Assembly: GCA_964036045.1 (NCBI GenBank)
Contig: OZ038380.1
Location: forward strand, 11,699,713-11,763,712
DNA: 64,000 bases
Reading direction: 5' to 3'
Origin: Eutreptiella sp. 'Long Island Sound 2002'
Taxonomy: Eukaryota; Euglenozoa; Euglenophyceae; Eutreptiales; Eutreptiaceae
Position numbers and translations under genes: made by a program. Under the pieces are notes generated by a model, which was not told the DNA's origin, did not search any database, and saw only the letters and a list, made by a program, of their open reading frames with translations. Shown one piece after another: positions 54,112-64,000 of this stretch (its first letter is position 1; every line of letters begins with the position of its first letter).

Positions 54112-57100
54112 ACCTACAGGATTTTGGGCTTACAGGATTTTGGGTTTACAGGATTTTGGGCTTACAGGATTTTGGGTTTACAGGATTTTGGGCTTACAGG
54201 ATTTTGGGCTTGCAGGATTTTGGGCTTACAGGATATTGGGCTTACAGCATTTTGGGCTTACAGGATTTTGGGCTTACAGGATTTTGGGCGTAGCATTTTG
54301 GGCTTACAGGATTTTGGGTTTACAGGATTTTGGGCTTGCAGGATTTTGGGCTTACAGGATCTTGGGCTTACAGGATATTGGGCTTGCAGGATTTTGGGCT
54401 TACAGGATTTTGGGCGTACAGGATTTTGGGCGTACAGCATTTTGGGCTTATAGGATTTTGGGTTTTACAGGATTTTGGGCTTACAGGATTTTGGGCTTAC
54501 AGGAGTTTGGGCTTACAGGATTTTGGGCTTACAGGTTTTTGGGTTTACAGGATTTTGGGCTTGCAGGATTTTGGGCTTATAGGATTTTGGGCTTACAGGA
54601 TTTTGGGCTTACAGGATTTTGGGCTGACAGGATTTTGGGCTTACAGGATTTTGGGCTTACAGAATTTTGGGTTTACAGGATTTTGGGCTTACAGGATTTT
54701 GGGCTTACAGGATTTTGGGCTTACAGGATTTTAGGCTTACAGCATTTTGGGCTTACAGGATTTTGGGGTTACAGGATTTTGGGCTTACAGGATTCTGGGC
54801 TTACAGGCTTACCGCCTCACAGGATTTTGGGCTTGGCTTACAGGATATTGGGCTTACAGGATTTTGGGCTTACAGGATTTTGGGTTTACAGGATTTTGAG
54901 CTTGCAGGATGTTGGGCTTGCAGGATTTTGGGCTTACAGGATTTTGGGCTTACAGGATTTTGGGCTTACAGGATTTTGGGCTGACAGGATTTTGGGCTTA
55001 CAGCATTTTGGAATTTACAGAATTTTGGGCTTACAGGATATTGGGCTTACAGGATATTGGGTTTACAGGATTTTGGGCTTACAGGCTTACCGCCTCACAG
55101 GGTTTTGGGCTTACAGGATTTTGGGCTTACAGGATTTTGGGTTTACAGGATTTTGGGCTTACAGGCTTACCGCCTGACAGGGTTTTGGGCTTACAGGATT
55201 TTGGGCTTAGAGGATTTTGGGCTTACAGCATTTTGGGCTTACAGGATATTGGGTTTACAGGATTTTGGGCTTACAGGCTTACCGCCTCACAGGGTTTTGG
55301 GCTTACAGGATTTCGGGCTTATAGGATTTTGGGCTTACAGGATTTTGGGCTTACAGAATTTTGGGCTTACAGCATTTTGCGTTTTACAGGATTTTGGGCT
55401 TACAGGATTTTGGGCTTACAGGAGTTTGGGCTTACAGGTTTTTGGGCTTACAGGTTTTTGGGTTTACAGGATTTTGGGCTTGCAGGATTTTGGGCTTATA
55501 GGATTTTGGGCTTACAGGATTTTGGGCTTACAGCATTTTGGGCTGACAGGATTTGGGGCTTACAGGATTTTGGGCTTACAGAATTTTGGGCTTACAGGAT
55601 TTTCGGCTTACAGGATTTTGGGCTTACAGGATTTTGGGCTTACAGCATTTTGGGCTTACAGGATTTTGGGGTTACAGGATTTTGGGGTTACAGGATTTTG
55701 GGCTTACAGGATTCTGGGCTTACAGGATTTTGGGCTTGGCTTACAGGATATTGGGCTTACAGGATTTTGGGCTTACAGGATTTTGGGTTTACAGGATTTT
55801 GGGCTTGCAGGATTTTGGGCTTACAGGATTTTGGGCTTGCAGGATTTTGGGCTTACAGGATTTTGGGCGTACAGCATTTTGGGCTTATAGGATTTTGGGC
55901 TTACAGCATTTTGGGCTTACAGGATATTGGGTTTACAGGATTTTGGGCTTACAGGCTTACCGCCTCACAGGGTTTTGGGCTTACAGGATTTTGGGCTTAC
56001 AGGATTTTGAGCTTACAGGATTTTGGGCTTACAGGATTTTGGGTTTTACAGGATTTTGGGCTTACAGGATTTTGGGCTTACAGGAGTTTGGGCTTACAGG
56101 ATTTTGGGCTTACAGGTTTTTGGGTTTACAGGATTTTGGGCTTGCAGGATTTTGGGCTTATAGGATTTTGGGCTTACAGGATTTTGGGCTTACAGGATTT
56201 TGGGCTGGCAGGATTTTGGGCTTACAGCATTTTGGGCTTACAGGATTTTGGGCTTACAGGATTTTGGGCTTACAGGATTTTGGGCTTACAGAATTTTGGG
56301 TTTACAGGATTTTGGGCTTACAGGATTTTGGGCTTACAGGATTTTGGGCTTACAGGATTTTAGGCTTACAGCATTTTGGGCTTACAGGATTTTGGGGTTA
56401 CAGGATTTTGGGCTTACAGGATTCTGGGCTTACAGGCTTACCGCCTCACAGGATTTTGGGCTTGGCTTACAGGATATTGGGCTTACAGGATTTTGGGCTT
56501 ACAGGATTTTGGGTTTACAGGATTTTGAGCTTGCAGGATGTTGGGCTTGCAGGATTTTGGGGTTACAGGATTTCGGGCTTACGGGATTTTGGGCTTACAG
56601 GATTTTGGGCTGACAGGATTTTGGGCTTACAGCATTTTGGAATTTACAGAATTTTGGGCTTACAGGATATTGGGCTTACAGGATATTGGGTTTACAGGAT
56701 TTTGGGCTTAGAGGCTTACCGCCTCACAGTGTTTTGGGCTTACAGGATTTTGGGCTTACAGGATTTTGGGTTTACAGGATTTTGGGCTTACAGGCTTACC
56801 GCCTGACAGGGTTTTGGGCTTACAGGATTTTGGGCTTAGAGGATTTTGGGCTTACAGCATTTTGGGCTTACAGGATATTGGGCTTACAGCATTTTGCGTT
56901 TTACAGGATTTTGGGCTTACAGGATTTTGGGCTTACAGGAGTTTGGGCTTACAGGATTTTGGGCTTACAGGTTTTTGGGTTTACAGGATTTTGGGCTTGC
57001 AGGATTTTGGGCTTATAGGATTTTGGGCTTACAGGATTTTGGGCTTACAGGATTTTGGGCTGACAGGATTTGGGGCTTACAGGATTTTGGGCTTACAGAA

Positions 57101-60100
57101 TTTTGGGCTTACAGGATTTTGGGCTTACAGGATTTTGGGCTTACAGGATTTTGGGCTTACAGCATTTTGGGCTTACAGGATATTGGGTTTACAGGATTTT
57201 GGGCTTACAGGCTTACCGCCTCACAGGGTTTTGGGCTTACAGGATTTCGGGCTTATAGGATTTTGGGCTTACAGGATTTTGGGCTTACAGAATTTTGGGC
57301 TTACAGCATTTTGCGTTTTACAGGATTTTGGGCTTACAGGATTTTGGGCTTACAGGAGTTTGGGCTTACAGGATTTTGGGCTTACAGGTTTTTGGGTTTA
57401 CAGGATTTTGGGCTTACAGGATTTTGGGCTTACAGGAGTTTGGGCTTACAGGATTTTGGGCTTACAGGTTTTTGGGTTTACAGGATTTTGGGCTTGCAGG
57501 ATTTTGGGCTTATAGGATTTTGGGCTTACAGGATTTTGGGCTTACAGGATTTTGGGCTGACAGGATTTGGGGCTTACAGGATTTTGGGCTTACAGAATTT
57601 TGGGCTTACAGGATTTTGGGCTTACAGGATTTTGGGCTTACAGGATTTTGGGCTTACAGCATTTTGGGCTTACAGGATTTTGGGGTTACAGGATTTTGGG
57701 CTTACAGGATTCTGGGCTTACAGGCTTACCGCCTCACAGGATTTTGGGCTTGGCTTACAGGATATTGGGCTTACAGGATTTTGGGCTTACAGGATTTTGG
57801 GTTTACAGGATTTTGGGCTTGCAGGATGTTGGGCTTGCAGGATTTTGGGCTTACAGGATTTTGGGCTTACAGGATTTTGGGTTTTACAGGATTTTGGGCT
57901 TACAGCATTTTGGGCTTACAGCATTTTGGAATTTACAGAATTTTGGGCTTACAGGATATTGGGCTTACAGGATATTGGGTTTACAGGATTTTGGGCTTAC
58001 AGGCTTACCGCCTCACAGGGTTTTGGGCTTACAGGTTTTTGGGCTTACAGGATTTTGGGCTTACAGGATTTTGGGTTTACAGGATTTTGGGCCTACAGGA
58101 TTTTGGGCTTACAGGATTTTGGGCTTACAGTATTTTGGGCTTACAGGATTTTTGGGCTTACCGATTATTGGGCTTACAGGATTTTGGGCTGACAGGATTT
58201 TGGGCGTACAGCATTTTGGGTTTACAGGATTTTGGGCTTACAGGATATTGGGCTTATAGGATTTTGGGCTTACAGCATTTCGGGCTTACAGGATTTTGGG
58301 CTTACAGGATTTTGGGCTTACAGGCTTACCGCCTCACAGGGTTTTGGGCTTACAGGATTTTCGGCTTATAGGATTTCGGGCTTACAGGATTTTGGGCTTA
58401 CAGGATTTTGGGCTTACAGGATTTTGGGCTTACAGCATTTTGGGTTTTACAGGATTTTGGGCTTACAGGATTTTGGGCTTACAGGAGTTTGGGCTTACAG
58501 AATTTTGGGCTTACAGGATATTGGGTTTACAGGACTTTGGGCTTACAGGCTTACCGCCTCACAGGGTTTTGGGCTTACAGGATATTGGGCTTATAGGATT
58601 TTGGGCTTACAGGATTTTGGGCTTACAGGATTTTGGGCTTACAGGACTTTGGGCTTACAGGATTTTGGGCTTACAGGATTTTGGGCTTACAGGATTTTGG
58701 GCTTACAGTATTTTGGGCTTACAGGATTTTGGGCTTACAGCATTTTGGAATTTACAGAATTTTGGGCTTACAGGATATTGGGCTTATAGGATTTTGGGTT
58801 TACAGGATATTGGGCTTATAGGATTTTGGGTTTTACAGGATTTTGGGCTTACAGGATATTGGGCTTACAGGATTTTGGGGTTACAGGATTTTGGGTTTAC
58901 AGGATTTTGGGGTTACAGGATATTGGGCTTTACAGGATTTTCGGCTTACAGGCTTACCGCCTCACAGGATTTTGGGCTTACAGGATTTTAGGCTTACAGG
59001 ATTTTGGGCTTACAGGATTTTGGGCTTACAGGATTTTGGGTTTACAGGATTTTTGGCTTACAGGATTTTGGGCTTACAGGATATTAGGCTTACAGGATTT
59101 TCGGCTTACAGGATTTCGGGCTTACAGGATTTTGGGCTTACAGGATTTTGGGCTTACAGGATATTGGGCTTATAGGATTTTGGGTTTACAGGATATTGGG
59201 CTTATAGGATTTTGGGCTTACAGGATTTTGGGCTTACAGGATTTTGGGCTTACAGGATTTTGGGCTTACAGGATTTTGGGTTTACAGGATTTTTGGCTTA
59301 CAGGATTTTGGGCTTACAGGATATTAGGCTTACAGGATTTTCAACTTACAGGATTTCGGGCTTACAGGATTTTGGGCTTACAGGATTTTGGGCTTACAGG
59401 ATTTTGGGCTTACAGGATTTTGGGCTTACAGGATTTTGGGCTTACAGGATTTTGGGCTTACAGGATTTTGGGTTTACAGGATATGGGGCTTGCAGGATTT
59501 TGGGCTTACAGGATTTTGCGCTGATAGGAGTTTCGGCTTGCAGGATTTTGGGCTTGCAGGATTTCGGGCTTACAGGATTTTGGGCTTACAGGATTTTGGG
59601 CTTACAGGATTTTGGGCTTGCCAGAGTTTGGGCTTACAGGATTTTGGGCTTACAGGATTTTGGGCTTACAGGATATTGGGCTTGCAGGATTTTGGGCTTA
59701 CAGGATTTTGGGCTTACAGGATTTTGGGCTTACAGGATTTTGGGCTTACAGGATTTTGGGCTTACAGCATTTTGGGCTTACAGGATTTTGGGGTTACAGG
59801 ATTTTGGGCTTACAGGATTCTGGGCTTACAGGCTTACCGCCTCACAGGATTTTGGGCTTGGCTTACAGGATATTGGGCTTACAGGATTTTGGGCTTACAG
59901 GATTTTGGGTTTACAGGATTTTGGGCTTGCAGGATGTTGGGCTTGCAGGATTTTGGGCTTACAGGATTTTGGGCTTACAGGATTTTGGGTTTTACAGGAT
60001 TTTGGGCTTACAGCATTTTGGGCTTACAGCATTTTGGAATTTACAGAATTTTGGGCTTACAGGATATTGGGCTTACAGGATATTGGGTTTACAGGATTTT

Positions 60101-63100
60101 GGGCTTACGGGCTTACCGCCTCACAGGGTTTTGGGCTTACAGGATTTTGGGCTTACAGGATTTTGGGCTTACAGGATTTTGGGTTTACAGGATTTTGGGC
60201 CTACAGGATTTTGGGCTTACAGGATTTTGGGCTTACAGTATTTTGGGCTTACAGGATTTTTGGGCTTACCGATTATTGGGCTTACAGGATTTTGGGCTGA
60301 CAGGATTTTGGGCGTACAGCATTTTGGGTTTACAGGATTTTGGGCTTACAGCATTTTGGGCTTATAGGATTTTGGGCTTACAGCATTTCGGGCTTACAGG
60401 ATTTTGGGCTTACAGGATTTTGGGCTTACAGGCTTACCGCCTCACAGGGTTTTGGGCTTACAGGATTTTCGGCTTATAGGATTTCGGGCTTACAGGATTT
60501 TGGGCTTACAGGATTTTGGGCTTACAGGATTTTGGGCTTACAGCATTTTGGGTTTTACAGGATTTTGGGCTTACAGGATTTTGGGCTTACAGGAGTTTGG
60601 GCTTACAGAATTTTGGGCTTACAGGATATTGGGTTTACAGGACTTTGGGCTTACAGGCTTACCGCCTCACAGGGTTTTGGGCTTACAGGATATTGGGCTT
60701 ATAGGATTTTGGGCTTACAGGATTTTGGGCTTACAGGATTTTGGGCTTACAGGATTTTGGGCTTACAGGATTTTGGGCTTACAGGATTTTGGGCTTACAG
60801 GATTTTGGGCTTACAGTATTTTGGGCTTACAGGATTTTGGGCTTACAGCATTTTGGAATTTACAGAATTTTGGGCTTACAGGATATTGGGCTTATAGGAT
60901 TTTGGGTTTACAGGATATTGGGCTTATAGGATTTTGGGTTTTACAGGATTTTGGGCTTACAGGATATTGGGCTTACAGGATTTTGGGGTTACAGGATTTT
61001 GGGTTTACAGGATTTTGGGGTTACAGGATATTGGGCTTTACAGGATTTTCGGCTTACAGGCTTACCGCCTCACAGGATTTTGGGCTTACAGGATTTTGGG
61101 CTTACAGGATTTTGGGCTTACAGGATTTTGGGCTTACAGGATTTTGGGTTTACAGGATTTTTGGCTTACAGGATTTTGGGCTTACAGGATATTAGGCTTA
61201 CAGGATTTTCGGCTTACAGGATTTCGGGCTTACAGGATTTTGGGCTTACAGGATTTTGGGCTTACAGGATATTGGGCTTATAGGATTTTGGGTTTACAGG
61301 ATATTGGGCTTATAGGATTTTGGGCTTACAGGATTTTGGGCTTACAGGATTTTGGGCTTACAGGATTTTGGGCTTACAGGATTTTGGGTTTACAGGATTT
61401 TTGGCTTACAGGATTTTGGGCTTACAGGATATTAGGCTTACAGGATTTTCAACTTACAGGATTTCGGGCTTACAGGATTTTGGGCTTACAGGATTTTGGG
61501 CTTACAGGATTTTGGGCTTACAGGATTTTGGGCTTACAGGATTTTGGGCTTACAGGATTTTGGGCTTACAGGATTTTGGGTTTACAGGATATGGGGCTTG
61601 CAGGATTTTGGGCTTACAGGATTTTGCGCTGATAGGAGTTTCGGCTTGCAGGATTTTGGGCTTGCAGGATTTCGGGCTTACAGGATATTGGGCTTACAGG
61701 ATTTTGGGCTTACAGGATTTTGGGCTTACAGGATATTGGGCTTGCAGGATTTTGGGCTTACAGGATTTTGGGCTTACAGGATTTTGGGCTTACAGGATTT
61801 TGGGCTTACAGGATTTTCGGCTTACAGGATTTTGGGATTACAGGATTTTGGGCTTACAGGATTTTGGGCTTGCCAGAGTTTGGGCTTACAGGATTTTGGG
61901 CTTACAGGATTTTGGGCTTACAGGATATTGGGCTTGCAGGATTTTGGGCTTACAGGATTTTGGGCTTACAGGATTTTGGGCTTACAGGATTTTGGGCTTA
62001 CAGGATTTTGGGCTTACAGGATTTTGGGATTACAGGATTTTGGGCTTACAGGATTTTGGGCTTGCAGGAGTTCGGGCTTACAGGATTTTGGGCTTACAGG
62101 ATTTTGGGCTTACAGGATTTTGGGTTTACAGGATTTTGGGCTTACAGAGTTTTGGGCTTACAGGATTTTGGGCTTGCAGGATTTTGGGCTTACAGGATAT
62201 TGGGCTTACAGCATTTTGAGCATTTTGGGCTTACAGGATTTTGGGCTTGCAGGATATTGGGCTTATAGGATTTTGGGCTTACAGGATTTTGGGCTTACAG
62301 GATTTTGGGCTGACAGGATTTTGGGCTGACAGGATATTGCGTTTACAGCATTTTGGGCTTACAGGATTTGGGGCTTACACGATTTTGGGCCTCCAGGAGT
62401 TTGGGCTTACAGGCTTACTGTCTCAGAGGATTTTGGGCTTACAGGATTTCGGCTTTACAGGGCTTAGGGCTTACAGGATATTGGGCTTACAGGAATTGGG
62501 GCTTACAGGATTTTGGGCTTACAGGATTTTGGGCTTACAGCATTTTGGGCTTACAGGATTTTGGGCTCACAGGATTTTGGGCTTACAGGATATTGGGCTT
62601 ACAGGATATTGGGCTTATAGGATTTTGGGCTTACAGGATTTTGGGCTTACAGGATATTCGGGTTTCGGGCTTAGAGGCTTACCGCCTCAGAGGATTTTGG
62701 GCTTACAGCATATTGGGTTTACAGGATTTAGGGCTTACAGGATTTTGGGCTTACAGGATTTAGGGCTTACAGGATATTGGGCTTACAGGAATTGGGGCTT
62801 ACAGGATTTTGGGCTTACAGCATTTTGGGCTTACAGCATTTTGGGTTTACAGGATTTTGGGCTTACAGGATTTTGGGCTTACAGGATATTGGGCTTACAG
62901 GATATTGGGCTTATAGGATTTTGGGCTTACAGGATTTTGGGCTTACAGGATATTCGGGTTTCGGGCTTAGAGGCTTACCGCCTCAGAGGATTTTGGGCTT
63001 ACAGCATGTTGGGTTTACAGGATTTAGGGCTTACAGGATTTTGGGCTTACAGGATTTTGGGCTTACAGGATATCGGGCTTACAGGATTTTGGGTTTACAA

Positions 63101-63478
63101 GATTTTGGGCTTACAGGATTTAGGGCTTACAGGAGTTTGGGCTTACAGGATATTGGGTTTACAGGATATTGGGCTTACAGGATTTGGGCTTACAGGCTCA
63201 CCGCCTCACAGGATTTTGGGCTTACAGGATTTTGGGCTTACAAGATTTTGGGCCTACAGGATTTTGGGCTTACAGGATTTTGGGCCTACAGGATTTTGGG
63301 CCTACAGGATTTTGGGCTTACAGGATATTGGGCTTACAGGATTTCGGGTTTACAGGATTTTGGGCTTATAGGATTTTGGGCTTACAGGATTTTGGGTTTA
63401 CAGGATTTTGGGCTTACAGGATATTGGGCTTACAGGATTTTGGGCTTACAGGATTTTGGGCTTACAGGATATTGGGCG
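54112..63478. repeat. 16-bp satellite (ACAGGATTTTGGGCTT), about 585 units
   Basis: Units are ACAGGATTTTGGGCTT with common changes ACAGGATATTGGG, ACAGCATTTTGGG, GCAGGATTTT, ATAGGATTTT and ACAGGAGTTTGGG, and occasional insert units with GCTTACCGCCTCACAGG. Since 16 leaves remainder 1 on division by 3, three units make one 16-codon period (LTGFWAYRILGLQDFG) in all three plus frames without stops. That produces plus-strand frames of up to 484 codons. The minus strand has a TAA in every unit. On the minus strand each unit reads CCTGTAAGC, a good 5' splice-site match, and on the plus strand CTTACAG|G, a 3' splice-site match. I infer no protein. Confidence 0.97.
57650..61700. repeat. 2,108-bp internal duplication within the 16-bp satellite
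   Basis: The variant pattern of about 57,650-59,590 recurs at about 59,760-61,700, with many landmarks offset by exactly 2,108 bp. An example is the GGGTTTTACAGG junctions and the block around 58,232 versus 60,340. The offset is not a multiple of 16, which shows that indels had accumulated before duplication. A separate offset of 1,629 bp links parts of 54.6-55.2 kb and 56.2-56.8 kb. Confidence 0.85.
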
Positions 63479-63758
63479 TAGCTCCCCAGGGACTTGGCTT
63501 TGTGGAAGCCTCTGCACAGGCCAGGGCAGACTGTTACCGGGAGAGCGGAAGGGGCAGCATGGCAGCCTAGCTCCTCCGCTTGACCTACTCAGCCACCCAC
63601 CAACCCAAACAACGCCCCTGCCTGGATCCTGGGGGCGGGGGGGGGGGGGTGCATTCATAAGATGCATTCATCACAAGACAAAACACAAAGAACACAAGGG
63701 CTTCGCAATTGCCAAAAACAGCCACTAGTCAATCACTTATTGTTGTGAGTTGCAATGG
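63479..63758. other. Intergenic flank right of the 16-bp satellite
   Basis: A short unique stretch holds a poly-G run (63,636-63,651). On the minus strand CTGGCCTGTGCAG at 63,512-63,524 is a good acceptor leading into ACGCCCAATATCCT|GTAAGC, where the first satellite unit begins. Confidence 0.5.
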
Positions 63759-64000
63759 CTATTCCGAAGCCAAACCAACGGCACTATCTGAGAAATCAGA
63801 ATCATCTTAGTCCCGGTGCTACTTGCGCCTGCCCTATGGCTTACCCTTGTCGGCCTTGGCATGTCTGAATTGAGCCGTATGCTTGTTGCCTTGGATGATC
63901 TGCAATGCTTCTGTGTAACCATAACCCAACCAACCCTTGGAATCCAACGCAATAAGGAGGAGCTTCTCCACCACATTGGTCTGCACGGACGCACGATTTG
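63759..64000 (-). CDS. 3' end of an unrecognised gene, runs off right edge
   Basis: The exon from the edge to 63,845 reads ASVQTNVVEKLLLIALDSKG, then WLGYGYTEALQIIQGNKHTA, then QFRHAKADK. It ends AAGG|GTAAGC in phase 1. A 57-bp intron ends TGATTTCTCAG, and the phase-compatible last exon 63,787-63,759 adds DSAVGLASE and TAG. The first exon is highly protein-like and helical, and the donor is near consensus. I do not recognise the family. An alternative last exon at 63,511-63,462 is also in phase (ASTKPSPWGATPNIL) and would use the TAA of the first satellite unit as its stop. Confidence 0.6.

Noticed and set aside
24627-54118. True chromosome end
   Set aside because: TTAGGG tracts are short, scattered in both orientations and flanked by unique sequence, so they are interstitial.
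54124-63570. Long Phe/Trp/Leu-rich proteins (up to 484 codons, plus strand)
   Set aside because: The 16-bp period leaves all plus frames free of stops. There is no start context, domain or composition expected of a real protein.

Overview
The window is nuclear DNA from a eukaryote, not a prokaryote. Coding segments are short exons bounded by GT...AG introns, and there are TTAGGG-type telomeric tracts, tRNA-derived short repeats, a decayed LINE-type reverse transcriptase and about 27 kb of satellite DNA. The one confidently named gene is B9D2, a ciliary transition-zone protein, so the organism builds cilia or flagella. The protein is well diverged from the vertebrate form. A flagellated unicellular alga or other protist is the most likely source, but the sequence does not settle the lineage.

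Left block (1-19,092). Bases 1-86 hold the end of an exon running off the left edge. Three satellites then abut with no unique spacer: a 10-bp repeat (462-2,477), a 52-bp palindromic repeat of about 309 copies (2,478-18,566) and a G-rich repeat (18,567-19,092). Apparent proteins in these arrays follow from repeat periods that leave several frames free of stops.

Middle block (19,093-54,111). This is ordinary but repeat-rich DNA. Every gene I could reconstruct lies on the minus strand: an unrecognised gene with five phase-consistent exons (27,301-25,479), B9D2 (33,079-31,095), a four-exon candidate (35,858-34,425), candidate exons of one or two cysteine-containing proteins (about 36.4-41.7 kb), a three-exon gene for a 275-residue helical protein (45,600-41,817), a terminal exon at 48,059-47,969 and a coiled-coil terminal exon at 53,645-53,517. 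Between and inside them are dispersed repeats, inverted-repeat elements, an 838-bp tandem duplication, a 200-base gap of N, and telomere-like tracts, several of which sit where an intron begins.

Right block (54,112-64,000). A 16-bp satellite of about 585 units fills 54,112-63,478. Each unit carries a 5' splice-site-like sequence on the minus strand. It has grown partly by internal duplication with a 2,108-bp period. Beyond it is the 3' end of another minus-strand gene running off the right edge.

The genes do not form a pathway that can be read from the window. Splice models rest on reading-frame continuity, intron phase and splice consensus alone, and most need transcript support.
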